From Phormidium sp. FACHB-1136 (GTDB lineage Bacteria > Cyanobacteriota > Cyanobacteriia > Phormidesmidales > Phormidesmidaceae), in the NCBI RefSeq assembly GCF_014697375.1, contig NZ_JACJRS010000006.1, positions 1-64,000 of the forward strand: DNA of 64,000 nucleotides, in the 5' to 3' direction. The position numbers and the translations under genes were made by a program. Numbering within the stretch: position 1 is the first letter of the stretch; the number at the start of each line of letters is the position of its first letter. Under the pieces are notes generated by a model. It was given only the letters and a program-made list of their open reading frames with translations, was not told the DNA's origin and searched no databases. Shown piece after piece: positions 8,437-16,771 of the stretch.

Positions 8437-8880
8437 ATGTTCTCCAACCTATCCCTAGCGCCTCGGTACCGCCTGGATGACGAGTCTGCCTGGTTACAAG
8501 GCATTGATCCCCTGCGGCGCTATTGGGTGATGGTGAATGGCGAAGAAACCCTGGTACGGCGGCTTCCTGGCCTCAGTACCCAAGACTTTGAAAGCTTTAA
8601 GCAGGCCATTCTCAGCTTTCGGGCGTTGGATGTCGGCCAAGAACTGACCCTACCCGCCGAGATGGGCGAAGACCTAACGATCACCTGCGTGGCAGAAAAT
8701 ACCTACGCCATCGCCGACCATGCCGCCGCCCCCGTATGGCACCTGTTTGATCGTGAATCCCTCGAATCGCTGTTGATGACGGCCCATCCCGACTGGCAAT
8801 GTGCGCCCCAACATTTGCGCTTGGGGCAATCTGTCCTCACCGCCGCCTGGGGCCAACCCGCCGTCGCTAAAGCGGCCTAG
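8437..8880 (+). CDS. Hypothetical protein beside the carotenoid-protein genes
   Basis: The 147-aa soluble protein has no signal peptide or membrane segment: an aromatic N-terminus (LAPRYRLDDESAWLQG), a middle LVRRLPGLS and a C-terminal LRLGQSVLTAAWGQ. I do not recognise a family. Its TAG (8878-8880) overlaps the stop codon of the convergent CTDH gene by two bases, so the two transcripts must run into each other. Codon use matches the core. A carotenoid link is suggested only by position. Confidence 0.65.
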   Translation: MFSNLSLAPRYRLDDESAWLQGIDPLRRYWVMVNGEETLVRRLPGLSTQDFESFKQAILSFRALDVGQELTLPAEMGEDLTITCVAENTYAIADHAAAPVWHLFDRESLESLLMTAHPDWQCAPQHLRLGQSVLTAAWGQPAVAKAA

Positions 8881-9272
8881 CCCCGGTTGAATGGCAATAA
8901 CTCTTGCAAACTGGCCAGCAGTTTAATTTCGGTGCGCTGAATCTGATCGGCATCGGTAATGTCGAACATCCATTGCACATTCACGGAAAAGAGGGGCGTT
9001 TTGACGCGACCCTTCACCGTCACTTGGCGACCGTTCTCTGTCGCCTGGGTGTGGCTTTCTTTGGCCATGGCCCGCATCCCCGCCGCTTCCTGGGCTAGAT
9101 AGGCCGCAATGGCGGGTGGCCCCACAATGGCCTCCTCAAAGGGCGGACAAAGATACCCTGCATCGCTAAACAGAATTGCCACAGCGGCATAGTTACCCAG
9201 GTTGAAGTTCTCGAAGTAACGTTCCGCTACCGGGTCTAGGGTGAGGGCGGCTTGGGAAAGGGTTTGAACCAT
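8877..9272 (-). CDS. OCP C-terminal-domain homologue (CTDH), carotenoid carrier
   Basis: 131 aa from ATG 9272; a longer frame to 9335 adds only Ser/Pro-rich sequence. The fold is NTF2-like, with the features of the orange carotenoid protein C-terminal domain: PVAERYFENFNLGNY, a PPFEEAIVGPPAIAAYL loop and the final strands holding Trp101. CTDH dimers bind ketocarotenoids and pass them to helical carotenoid proteins (established for the family). The only Cys is residue 42, in the loop GYLCPP where OCP has no Cys; whether it mediates dimer disulfides is open. The gene lies 185 bp downstream of HCP on the same strand, the usual pairing. Confidence 0.88.
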   Translation of the reverse strand: MVQTLSQAALTLDPVAERYFENFNLGNYAAVAILFSDAGYLCPPFEEAIVGPPAIAAYLAQEAAGMRAMAKESHTQATENGRQVTVKGRVKTPLFSVNVQWMFDITDADQIQRTEIKLLASLQELLPFNRG

Positions 9273-9457
9273 GGGGGTTAGGGATGGGAAAGAGGGAGAT
9301 GATGGGAGACAAGGGATAAGGTGGGGAGTGCTCACCCTACGTTGCCCAGATATAGAGAAGGGATGGGTACCCGGTCGGAGGCCGTGGGGCGCTCCCGGAT
9401 AACCATCCCCTTGTTCATTCGCTAGACATCATGGCCTAGACAGCGTTGTCTAGGTGG

Positions 9458-9955
9458 TTAGGCCAGGGGATCGATGCCCATGGTGATGACGGCCTGACGC
9501 ATGATGGTGATTTGCTGATTGAAGTCGAGCTTGGAGATTTGGCCGAAGACGGCTTGGCCAGCGGATCCCAGCCTGTAGGTGACGGGGACGGGGACGACGG
9601 TTCCAGTCCGCATTTCTTCGGCAAGTTGGAACCAGAAGGCCAGCTTGGTGTTGTTACTCAGCACGCCGTAGGCGCGGGTGAGGGGGGTGCTGGTGCAGTT
9701 CACTAGGTCGCGCATGAACTGAAGCTGATCGGTGTGGGACAGCCCCTTCACCTGGGCTAGCAGACCTTCGGCAAACTGAAGACGGGCAGCGCCAGGAGCG
9801 GCGGGGGTAATGGAACGGCCCATGTTGTCGTATAGAACCCAGAGCAGGCCGAGTTGCTCATCGGTGGTCAAGCCTTTGAAGGCAGAAATCGCGTTCGATA
9901 CCGGAGCGGCCAAGCCAGTGGAGACGGTAGCGGGAGCGTTAAGTGTGTAGGTCAT
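9458..9955 (-). CDS. Helical carotenoid protein (HCP)
   Basis: 165 aa, all-helical, equivalent to the N-terminal domain of the orange carotenoid protein without the C-terminal domain. Trp39, Tyr42 and Trp108 sit where OCP uses Trp41, Tyr44 and Trp110 to hold the carotenoid. HCPs bind carotenoid supplied by CTDH; depending on clade they quench phycobilisomes or singlet oxygen. The clade cannot be fixed by eye. The start at 9955 is preceded by a good GGAGG at 7-8 nt. Its upstream region carries three GTAAC(A/G)A repeats, and CTDH follows downstream, so the pair probably forms a photoprotection unit. Confidence 0.9.
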   Translation of the reverse strand: MTYTLNAPATVSTGLAAPVSNAISAFKGLTTDEQLGLLWVLYDNMGRSITPAAPGAARLQFAEGLLAQVKGLSHTDQLQFMRDLVNCTSTPLTRAYGVLSNNTKLAFWFQLAEEMRTGTVVPVPVTYRLGSAGQAVFGQISKLDFNQQITIMRQAVITMGIDPLA

Positions 9956-9991
9956 GGGGACCTCCGTGTAATGAGTTGTTAGCCTTCACAC

Positions 9992-10028
9992 GTAACAATG
10001 TAACAAACAATTACGATTTGTGTAACGA
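9992..10028 (-). promoter_or_regulatory. GTAAC(A/G)A repeats upstream of HCP
   Basis: Three direct copies of gtaac(a/g)a lie at 9992, 10000 and 10022 (TTGTTAC on the transcribed strand) in an AT-rich stretch 37-73 bp upstream of the HCP start. They resemble half-sites of the high-light element HLR1 bound by RpaB, but the 8- and 22-bp spacing does not fit the usual 10-bp period. Nothing else is apparent up to the repeat at 10354. Confidence 0.4.
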
Positions 10029-10353
10029 ATAATCATTTGCAAAGCTTATATGCATGGTGGGGTTGATTCAATGTATCAATCCTCACAAGTCCCCCTATCC
10101 CTTGGTGGGCAAGGCTTACAGTGCTTCACGCTCCCCAGGGCATAGTGAGTATTATTGCTTATTTTTGGTGAAAAAAGAGTTTCTGTCCCGCTGATCCAAG
10201 TACAAAGCACCCTGCCCCCCATGGCTACAGAGCACTGGCGGGGCATAGGTGGTCGGTGGAAGGCTGGTTTTGGGGAACGATCAGGAAGAACCGCTGGTTT
10301 AAGACCTAAAGAAAGCCCAGGACAAGCCGTCCTAGGCTCAAAGGGGAAATCCT

Positions 10354-10465
10354 CTAATGCCAAATCCGAATTGGATAACCCCGATTCCCAGCCCAGCCAG
10401 CCTGAGGGGCGGGGTCTCCTCGCCCGATGAGACCGGGGGCAAACAAGCCGGGTTTAATATCAGGA
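10354..10465 (+). repeat. Dispersed ~110-bp repeat, copy 1
   Basis: The segment beginning with ccaaatccgaattggataac is nearly identical to 37851-37962. It contains the inverted pair aatccgaattggat at its left and a GGGGCGGGGTCTCCTCGCC-type block in the middle. Short antisense frames inside both copies are by-products. It is probably a non-autonomous dispersed element of unknown class. Confidence 0.75.
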
Positions 10466-10533
10466 GAATCAGCAGTTTGTAAAGTCCCTGCTGATCGGAG
10501 AATTGATGGTCAAAGAAGATCTCATGCAGGCTG

Positions 10534-10809
10534 CTAGTCGGCTTGGAGCAGCCAGTCGGGGGGGGTGCCATCGACATCGATAAAGGCCGTAGAGATATAG
10601 TCGAGGCGGGCAGCGGAGATGGGGCCTTGGTTGATGTAGACCATGTAGTTACCCATCAAAAAGTACACAGCCATCATGGCGGCGGCTGAGGAGGCCACCA
10701 GGAAACCCGCTAGCATTAAGGAAAATTCCTGACCTTTGACAGCCTGCTCCATCAATCGGAGCGACCAGGCCACGAGGGCGATCACAATAGCCAGGATGAG
10801 AAGGAGCAT
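10534..10809 (-). CDS. Small two-helix membrane protein
   Basis: 91 aa with two clear membrane segments (residues 1-17, LLLILAIVIALVAW, and about 30-52, LMLAGFLVASSAAAMMAVYF), followed by a polar tail ending LDYISTAFIDVDGTPPDWLLQAD. I do not recognise it beyond a small cyanobacterial membrane protein. A perfect TGTTACA inverted repeat lies 52 bp upstream of the start and shares its core with the repeats before HCP, hinting at common control. No strong ribosome site precedes the ATG. Confidence 0.65.
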   Translation of the reverse strand: MLLLILAIVIALVAWSLRLMEQAVKGQEFSLMLAGFLVASSAAAMMAVYFLMGNYMVYINQGPISAARLDYISTAFIDVDGTPPDWLLQAD

Positions 10810-10860
10810 GGAGGGCGCGGTTAAAGGGGTTTGTAAGGGAGCGTTGATGATTGCTGTCTA

Positions 10861-10877
10861 TGTTACACATTGTAACA
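10861..10877. promoter_or_regulatory. Perfect palindrome TGTTACA-n3-TGTAACA
   Basis: Seven-base arms with a 3-bp spacer, in the intergenic region 52 bp upstream of the small membrane protein gene. Size and symmetry suit a dimeric regulator. The half-site TGTTAC is also in the HCP upstream region. Confidence 0.5.
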
Positions 10878-11080
10878 GGCGTTCATAAACCCGGCGGCTC
10901 TTCCACAGAAAGAATTTAGCTTTGTCGATCAAATATCCTGAGATCCTCGGTTGCCAAGGCTGGCAGACTGAGGAGGGTTGGCCTTAGGCGGACACCTCTA
11001 ATGTCGTTGACCTCGTCGGGATAGGCGGCGCGAGGAATCCGCTTTGGGTTGGCGGTATGGAGGGGATTGATCGGCTTGCC

Positions 11081-11734
11081 CTAGGGTTTGATAGGCGTTG
11101 CGGCTTGGCAGATGTTCACCAATCGCTGTGCCAGATCGGTGATGCTGTCCCAATTCCCCTGGGCCACGGCCTCGGGAGGAAATAGCCCCGTAGAAAGACC
11201 TACCGCCGTGGCTCCGGCTTGCAGCATGGCCTCCGCCTGATCCACCGTCAGCCCCCCCGTGGGCACCAACGGAATCTGCCCTAGGGGTGCTTGCAAACTA
11301 CGGAGATAGCTTGGCCCACCCATGGCCCACACCGGAAATACTTTTACCGCTGGGGCACCAGTCCGCCACGCCGCCGCGATTTCGCTGGGGGTGAGGGCAC
11401 CGGGCACTAGGGGCCACTGCCGATCCACCGCCCATCGTAATAGATCAGGATCGGTATGGGGGGAAAAGCCAAACTCGGCCCCCGCCGCCATCGCAGCCTG
11501 CCCATCGGCCACCGAGAGCACCGTGCCCACTCCAATCCAGCAGTGGGGTAGGGCATGGCGAAGGTGATCCACTAACGTATCCGGTTGATCACTATTCCAG
11601 GTGATTTCAATCAGCCGCACCCCGCCCGCGGCAACGGCCTCGGCCATGCGCAGCCCCAGATCAACCCGATGGGCACGCAAAACGGCAATGGCCCGTTGTT
11701 GTTGCAGGGTCTCTAAAAACACGGATGAGTCCAT
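11081..11734 (-). CDS. eda: KDPG/KHG aldolase (Entner-Doudoroff pathway)
   Basis: The 217-aa TIM-barrel enzyme splits 2-keto-3-deoxy-6-phosphogluconate into pyruvate and glyceraldehyde 3-phosphate. Diagnostic parts are LIEITWNS (catalytic Glu on strand 2), VGTVLS, the Schiff-base lysine in AVKVFPVWAMGG, and the phosphate loop VPTGGL followed by GLSTGLFP. Length is normal for the family. In cyanobacteria it allows an Entner-Doudoroff glycolytic shunt; it may also act on 4-hydroxy-2-oxoglutarate. No edd or other sugar genes are adjacent, which is common in cyanobacteria. Confidence 0.92.
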   Translation of the reverse strand: MDSSVFLETLQQQRAIAVLRAHRVDLGLRMAEAVAAGGVRLIEITWNSDQPDTLVDHLRHALPHCWIGVGTVLSVADGQAAMAAGAEFGFSPHTDPDLLRWAVDRQWPLVPGALTPSEIAAAWRTGAPAVKVFPVWAMGGPSYLRSLQAPLGQIPLVPTGGLTVDQAEAMLQAGATAVGLSTGLFPPEAVAQGNWDSITDLAQRLVNICQAATPIKP

Positions 11735-11943
11735 GATCTGATCCTACAGGTCGGTCTGTGCAAGGGGCGACCTATGAACCGATCTGTGGACAGGGCAAGG
11801 GGCGGCTACGGTGATGGATCACGGTGATCGATCAAAGGGCGACAGGGGTTGCAGGGTGAACGGTGACTTACCATTAAGCTTCGTTGCTTGATCTAGGGGA
11901 TATTCAGGGGCTGTGTTAACTTCGTTATCGTTGCCTATGTCCA

Positions 11944-12171
11944 ATGTTCAGTAACTCCGAGGTTGTTCCTGTGGCCCTGTCAGAAAAATTCCCCGTGCTG
12001 ACCGAAACCCGCGAAGACTTTTCCGAGTACGTTGCCCATTTGCAACTGCATATGGCCCTCCAGGCCCGTAATTTGGTGCCCTCCTTCCACAGCGCCAGCG
12101 ATAGCCGCCACAGCCTGCTGCACCAAACCCAGGCCGACATTGAGAAGTTAGTCTCCCGTCAGAAGTTTTAA
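11944..12171 (+). CDS. Small conserved-type hypothetical protein
   Basis: 75 aa, soluble, predicted helical in its second half (FSEYVAHLQLHMALQARNLV and HSLLHQTQADIEKLVSRQKF). No motif or family is recognised. The coding-like composition and lack of any competing gene favour a real gene. Antisense frames over the same bases look like shadows. Confidence 0.55.
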   Translation: MFSNSEVVPVALSEKFPVLTETREDFSEYVAHLQLHMALQARNLVPSFHSASDSRHSLLHQTQADIEKLVSRQKF

Positions 12172-12261
12172 GCATTGTAGACCCACGCCCTGGGAAAATT
12201 GAGACTTAACCCAGATAGATTCGATAAACCTAAGCCCAGAGGCCAAACCGTCGCCCTCACC

Positions 12262-12330
12262 CCTGCCCCTCTCCCTTCGGGAGAGGGGTTCTGAATCTGG
12301 CTCCCCTTCTCCCTCGGGGAGAAGGGGTTG
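12262..12330. repeat. C-rich inverted repeats between genes
   Basis: Two adjacent hairpin-forming units, cctctcccttcgggagagg and ccttctccctcggggagaagg, are of the kind scattered through cyanobacterial intergenic DNA. There is no T-run after either, so terminator function is not claimed. The rest of 12172-12460 shows nothing. Confidence 0.6.
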
Positions 12331-12460
12331 GGGGCTGAGGGCTGAGCTTCGATGCTTTATTCGTTGGAATACGCTTAGGGCAGCGGAGATCAGTGGCCAT
12401 CCCTTGGGCGATGGGGCGGTCGGCTACCCGTTGCCCGATCTGGGGCGCTAGACGGCCTCT

Positions 12461-12982
12461 CTAGCAGTTATCATTGCGTACTCGGCCATCGGGCATTCGG
12501 GTGTTGCACAGAAATCCCCCCCTTTCAAAACCCGCATCCATTTGTGCGCCAGTCAGGTTGGTATTTTCTAGGCTCCCATTCCTCAGCCGTGCCCCTCGCA
12601 AATCAGCATTCCTGAGGTCGGCATTGGTAAAAAACGTCCCGTCCATCGTCGCCCCTCTAAGGTCCGCCGCCTGTAGGTTAGCGCCCCCGGTAAAAAACGT
12701 GTTGTTGAGCACGGTATCTCGCAAATCGGCATGGCTCAGGTCGGCCCCCAGGAAAACCACATTACTGAGATTCGCCCCCCGCAAATCCGCCCTGCGCAAC
12801 ATTGCCCCTGACAGATTACGGACTTGGGATGCGCTCGCACTGAGATCGGCTCCTCGCAAGGAACACCCTGCACATTCAAAGACCGCCACCTGATTTTGTG
12901 CCCGAACCATGGAATGGAGTAAGGGAGAGGCTAGGAGAGCAATCGTTGATACTAAAATAAACGGCCTCAGACGACTCGTCAT
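12461..12982 (-). CDS. Secreted pentapeptide-repeat protein
   Basis: The 173-aa product has a signal peptide (hydrophobic FILVSTIALLASPLLHSMV, likely cut after RAQ), then an N-terminal CAGCSLRGADLS and about 20 consecutive A(D/N)LxX pentapeptides (GAMLRRADLRGANLS and similar), predicted to form a right-handed quadrilateral beta helix. Four Cys lie outside the helix, two at each end, and could cap it with disulfides in the periplasm. The family is common in cyanobacteria and usually of unknown role. It stands alone between the small gene at 11944 and the diguanylate cyclase. Confidence 0.85.
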   Translation of the reverse strand: MTSRLRPFILVSTIALLASPLLHSMVRAQNQVAVFECAGCSLRGADLSASASQVRNLSGAMLRRADLRGANLSNVVFLGADLSHADLRDTVLNNTFFTGGANLQAADLRGATMDGTFFTNADLRNADLRGARLRNGSLENTNLTGAQMDAGFERGGFLCNTRMPDGRVRNDNC

Positions 12983-13102
12983 ATCGGTTGCGTAGAAATA
13001 CGGTACCTAAATTTAGCACAGGCCATCACGGCACTTTGTGTATCGGCACGATGGGGATATGGGCCACGTTTGAATGACTTCGACTCCCCACACCGTGTTT
13101 TT

Positions 13103-15061
13103 CTAAGGCAAGGCTGGAGCCAGTCTCACCTGGTCTCGACCGCCAGCCTTGGCGGCGTAGAGGGCTTCGTCGGCTTGTTTGAGGAGGTTGGTCATGGAAT
13201 TGTCGGCGGTGGGAATGCAACTGGCGACCCCCAGGCTCATGGTGACAATCTTGTCGATGGCCGAGCCCTGATGGCTAATGTGACGATCTCGAACGGAACA
13301 TCGGATGGCTTCGGCGACGGTTTCGGCTCCCTTGAGGTCGGTGTTGGGCAGAATGACCACAAATTCCTCCCCGCCGTAGCGGGCGACCAAGTCTCCGGGG
13401 CGTTTGGCGGCATGGTTGAGGGTGCGGGCTACCAGGCGCAGGCAGTTATCTCCGGCTTGGTGGCCATAGAGGTCATTAAAGCCTTTGAAATAGTCAATAT
13501 CGCCCAGAATAATAGAAAGTGGCATCTTTTCTCGGGCCATACGTCGCCATTCGTTCTCTAGGTGCTGTTCAAAGCGGCGACGGTTGGCCACCTGGGTAAG
13601 GCCATCGAGGTAGGCCATGCGACGTAGGCTTTGGTTGGCCAGGGTAAGCTGGCGGTGGAGTTTGGCCTGTTGTACGGCGATACCGACTTGGGTCGATAAA
13701 CTTTGCAGCAGTCGCACATCGGCGGTGGTCCACTGGCGGGGAGTGCTGCACTGGTGGGCAATCAACAGCCCCCAGAGGGTTTGCTCTTGCAGGAGGGGCA
13801 CCACGATTTCCGCTTGGATGTGGAAGTAGTCTAGAAACATGAGCTGGTTTTCCGAAAGCCCCTGTTCCGCTACGTTGGCCACCGCCATGCCCCGCCCCTG
13901 GCGATAGTGGGCCAGAAATTTTTCGTCCACGCTCCAGGGATCGCGCACGGCCCAACCCATCATGGCGGGGTAGGCGGGGGAGCAGGATTCTTGGATCACC
14001 TTACCGCTCATGTCCGGCGAACATTGCAGGATGATCACCCGATCCGCCTCGATAAACTCGTGAACGGCGATCACCGTTTGCTCTAGGATGCTGTCTAAAT
14101 CCAGCAGGTTACGAATACGCTGGGCAATTTCGCTCACGAGGCGCTCTCGCTGGGCCTGGAGCTTCAGTGCCGCCTCCGCCTGCTTCTGGGCCGAAACATC
14201 TAGGGTGACCCCCACCAGTCGGGGGGAGGCATTGGGCGTCTGGAAAACCTGACCCTGAAACAACAGCCACCGCACCGAGCCATCGGGGAGCAGAATCCGA
14301 AACTCGATGTCGCAGCGTTGTGGGTGCTGGGTTGCGGCCTGAAGAATGCGATCCACCCGCCGCTGATCCTCTGGGTGAATATGCTTAAAAATCGCCTGGT
14401 AATGGCCATCATACTCGCCGGGGGGCAGGGCTAGAAGCTGCTGCAATTCCTCCGAAATGACGAGCATATCGGCGCGGATGTCCCAGTCTAGCGTCCCCAT
14501 TTGGGCACCCTTCAGGGCGAGGCTGAGTCGTTCCTGCTGTTCCTGCAAAGACACCGCCTGCATCTGACAGGCGTTCAGTTCAACGGTGCAGGCCGAAGAT
14601 TCTGAGGATTCCAGAAGACCACAGATGCCCTCTGGGGTGATGATCCCCACCCAATGTCCGGCCCCATTGACGATGGCACGATAGGGCGGGGCACAGGCGA
14701 GGGGGTTGGGCGGGCCATCCACCGGGTGCAGATCGGGCCTTGGCCCCAGGCTGGAGAGAGGGGTCATCCAGTCTGCCAGGGAGGACTGGTCAAAGGGGGT
14801 CGCATAGACCGTTGCGGTGGCCACATTGGCATAGGTGAGGACGCCCATCAGCACACGGCCCTCCTGTACCACTAGGGCATAGGTCTTGGCCGCTGCTGCC
14901 ATGGCCAGCACCCCCTGGCTGAGGGAAAGGTGGGGCTTGAGTTCCAGGGGTGCAGGGTCAATGGTAAGGGGCTGACCAAGGGCATTGGTCAGGGAAGCGG
15001 GGGGCGTTGGTTGTCCCGTTGCCATCGAGGGATCAGAAGATGTCACAGATTCATTTGCCAA
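13103..15061 (-). CDS. Diguanylate cyclase with CBS-like, PAS and GAF sensor domains
   Basis: 652 aa. In order: a CBS-like N-terminal region (about 35-150, LVVQEGRVLMGVLTYANV, and GHWVGIITPEGICGL), a PAS/PAC domain (about 185-295, ending LVGVTLDVSAQKQAE), a GAF domain (about 310-460) and a C-terminal GGDEF domain. The active site is GGEEF in ARYGGEEFVVILP, preceded five residues upstream by RPGD, the RxxD inhibitory c-di-GMP site. It should therefore make c-di-GMP under product inhibition, in response to a ligand or light signal. The GAF region lacks an obvious bilin-binding Cys-His pair, so a phytochrome role is not supported. Confidence 0.9.
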   Translation of the reverse strand: MANESVTSSDPSMATGQPTPPASLTNALGQPLTIDPAPLELKPHLSLSQGVLAMAAAAKTYALVVQEGRVLMGVLTYANVATATVYATPFDQSSLADWMTPLSSLGPRPDLHPVDGPPNPLACAPPYRAIVNGAGHWVGIITPEGICGLLESSESSACTVELNACQMQAVSLQEQQERLSLALKGAQMGTLDWDIRADMLVISEELQQLLALPPGEYDGHYQAIFKHIHPEDQRRVDRILQAATQHPQRCDIEFRILLPDGSVRWLLFQGQVFQTPNASPRLVGVTLDVSAQKQAEAALKLQAQRERLVSEIAQRIRNLLDLDSILEQTVIAVHEFIEADRVIILQCSPDMSGKVIQESCSPAYPAMMGWAVRDPWSVDEKFLAHYRQGRGMAVANVAEQGLSENQLMFLDYFHIQAEIVVPLLQEQTLWGLLIAHQCSTPRQWTTADVRLLQSLSTQVGIAVQQAKLHRQLTLANQSLRRMAYLDGLTQVANRRRFEQHLENEWRRMAREKMPLSIILGDIDYFKGFNDLYGHQAGDNCLRLVARTLNHAAKRPGDLVARYGGEEFVVILPNTDLKGAETVAEAIRCSVRDRHISHQGSAIDKIVTMSLGVASCIPTADNSMTNLLKQADEALYAAKAGGRDQVRLAPALP

Positions 15062-15530
15062 GGAGACCGCCTAGAGGCCATCGTTTTCTTTAACCGCTTG
15101 CGGCGGCGTCTTGTGGTGCCGTCGTGCAGTGTCGTCTAGTCTACAGAATGCCCGATCTCAGTCTAGGGAATTACACGGGCCAACAACCTGTAATAAATTC
15201 GGTAGGAGATGGCTCGATCCGCCCAGTTTTCTCGCGATTGAGGGCGATGGCGATTCCCAGTAGATCACAACGTCTCCGTCGCCCACCCTAACGGGAAGCC
15301 AGCTACACCCCCAGCCCCTCTTCCAGGGCTGACTCAGGGCAAAAGATCATGTTTGTGATCTACCGATCCTCGTTCCCTAGGAGTTCGCAACCCTGGATAA
15401 AGTGCTGCGCTGGCGCTGGCCTGGGGCTAGAGTTTAATCTTTCGCAACAATAGAGAATAAGGCACCGTGGGGGGGAAACCCTTGCGGTATGGTAAAGAAC
15501 AGACCTATCCTTACCCCGCTGTCACCTGCT
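15062..15530 (+). other. Divergent intergenic region before bciB
   Basis: About 470 bp between divergent genes. It must hold the promoters of both, but no -10/-35 pair, operator or hairpin could be supported with confidence. Confidence 0.4.
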
Positions 15531-16727
15531 ATGACCACGGCCCAGCCGCCCCACCGTAAAGCCAAAGCCCTACGCCCCGGTGCCATTCGTCCGGCCAAGG
15601 AACTCTGTAGTGAATGCGGCTTTTGCGACACCTACTACATCCACTACGTGAAGGAAGCCTGCGCCTTCCTCAACCAGCAATTTCCGGCCCTAGAGACCCA
15701 AAGCCATGGTCGCCAGCGGGATCTGGAACAGGACAACGAGGTCTATTTCGGCGTTCACCAAGACATGATGGCCGCCCGCAAGCAGCAGCCCATCGAAGGG
15801 GCGCAGTGGACGGGGATTGTCAGTTCCATTGCCATTGAAATGCTGACCCAGGGCAAGGTGGAAGGGGTGGTCTGTGTGCAAAACACCGAGGCAGACCGTT
15901 TCCAGCCCCAGCCCGTGATCGCCACCACCCCAGAGGAAATCCTCGCCGCCCGCGTCAACAAGCCCACCCTGTCGCCCAACCTCTCCGTACTAGAGCAGGT
16001 GGAACAGTCCGGGATGAAGCGGCTGCTAGTGATTGGGGTGGGTTGCCAAATCCAAGCCCTCCGTGCCGTGCAGGATAAACTCGGCCTGGAAAAGCTCTAC
16101 GTCCTCGGCACCCCCTGTGTGGACAACGTCAGCCGCGCCGGACTGCAAAAATTCCTCGAAACCACCAGCCGCTCCCCCGATACCGTGGTGCATTACGAGT
16201 TCATGCAAGACTTTCGGGTGCATTTCAAACACGAAGACGGATCCACCGAAACCGTGCCCTTCTTTGGCCTTAAAACCAACCAGCTTAAGGATGTGTTCGC
16301 CCCCTCCTGTATGAGCTGTTTCGACTATGTGAACGGCTTGGCCGACCTGGTCGTGGGCTACATGGGCGCACCCTTCGGCTGGCAGTGGATTGTGGTGCGT
16401 AACCCAACCGGGCAGGAAATGCTGGATTTGGTGATGGATCAGCTCGATACCCAACCCGTCATGTCCCAGGGCGACCGTCACCAGGCCGTGCAGCAAAGCA
16501 TCCCCGCCTACGACCAGGGCGTGACCCTACCGATGTGGGCGGCAAAATTGATGGGGATGGTGATCGAGCGCATCGGCCCAAAGGGGTTGGAATACGCTCG
16601 CTTCTCCATCGATTCCCACTTCACCCGCAACTATCTCTATGTCAAACGGAACTACCCCGAAAAACTCGCGGCCCACGTTCCCGACTTTGCCAAAAAAATC
16701 GTCGGCCAATACAAGCTGCCCGATTAA
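15531..16727 (+). CDS. bciB: Divinyl (proto)chlorophyllide 8-vinyl reductase, ferredoxin-dependent (BciB type)
   Basis: 398 aa from ATG 15531; a start at 15489 adds 14 unconserved residues. It belongs to the F420-hydrogenase beta-subunit-like family used by cyanobacteria to reduce the 8-vinyl group in chlorophyll synthesis; its plant relative reduces 7-hydroxymethyl chlorophyll. Cys26, 29, 32 and 44 (ELCSECGFCDTYY, KEACAFL), a later GTPCVDNVSRAG and the SCMSCFDY block supply ligands for two 4Fe-4S clusters; GYMGAPFGWQW is a family signature. Electrons come from ferredoxin and FAD is expected. It is the only chlorophyll-synthesis gene here, as usual for the scattered cyanobacterial pathway. 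Confidence 0.88.
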   Translation: MTTAQPPHRKAKALRPGAIRPAKELCSECGFCDTYYIHYVKEACAFLNQQFPALETQSHGRQRDLEQDNEVYFGVHQDMMAARKQQPIEGAQWTGIVSSIAIEMLTQGKVEGVVCVQNTEADRFQPQPVIATTPEEILAARVNKPTLSPNLSVLEQVEQSGMKRLLVIGVGCQIQALRAVQDKLGLEKLYVLGTPCVDNVSRAGLQKFLETTSRSPDTVVHYEFMQDFRVHFKHEDGSTETVPFFGLKTNQLKDVFAPSCMSCFDYVNGLADLVVGYMGAPFGWQWIVVRNPTGQEMLDLVMDQLDTQPVMSQGDRHQAVQQSIPAYDQGVTLPMWAAKLMGMVIERIGPKGLEYARFSIDSHFTRNYLYVKRNYPEKLAAHVPDFAKKIVGQYKLPD

Positions 16728-16771
16728 CGCCCCGGCCTTGCCCTCGGTGCCCCACCTGCCCTCGGATCAGG

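Noticed and set aside
9992-10028. NtcA or HLR1 site before HCP
   Set aside because: GTA and TAC are separated by nine bases, not eight, and the GTTACA repeats have the wrong period for HLR1; kept only as unassigned repeats.
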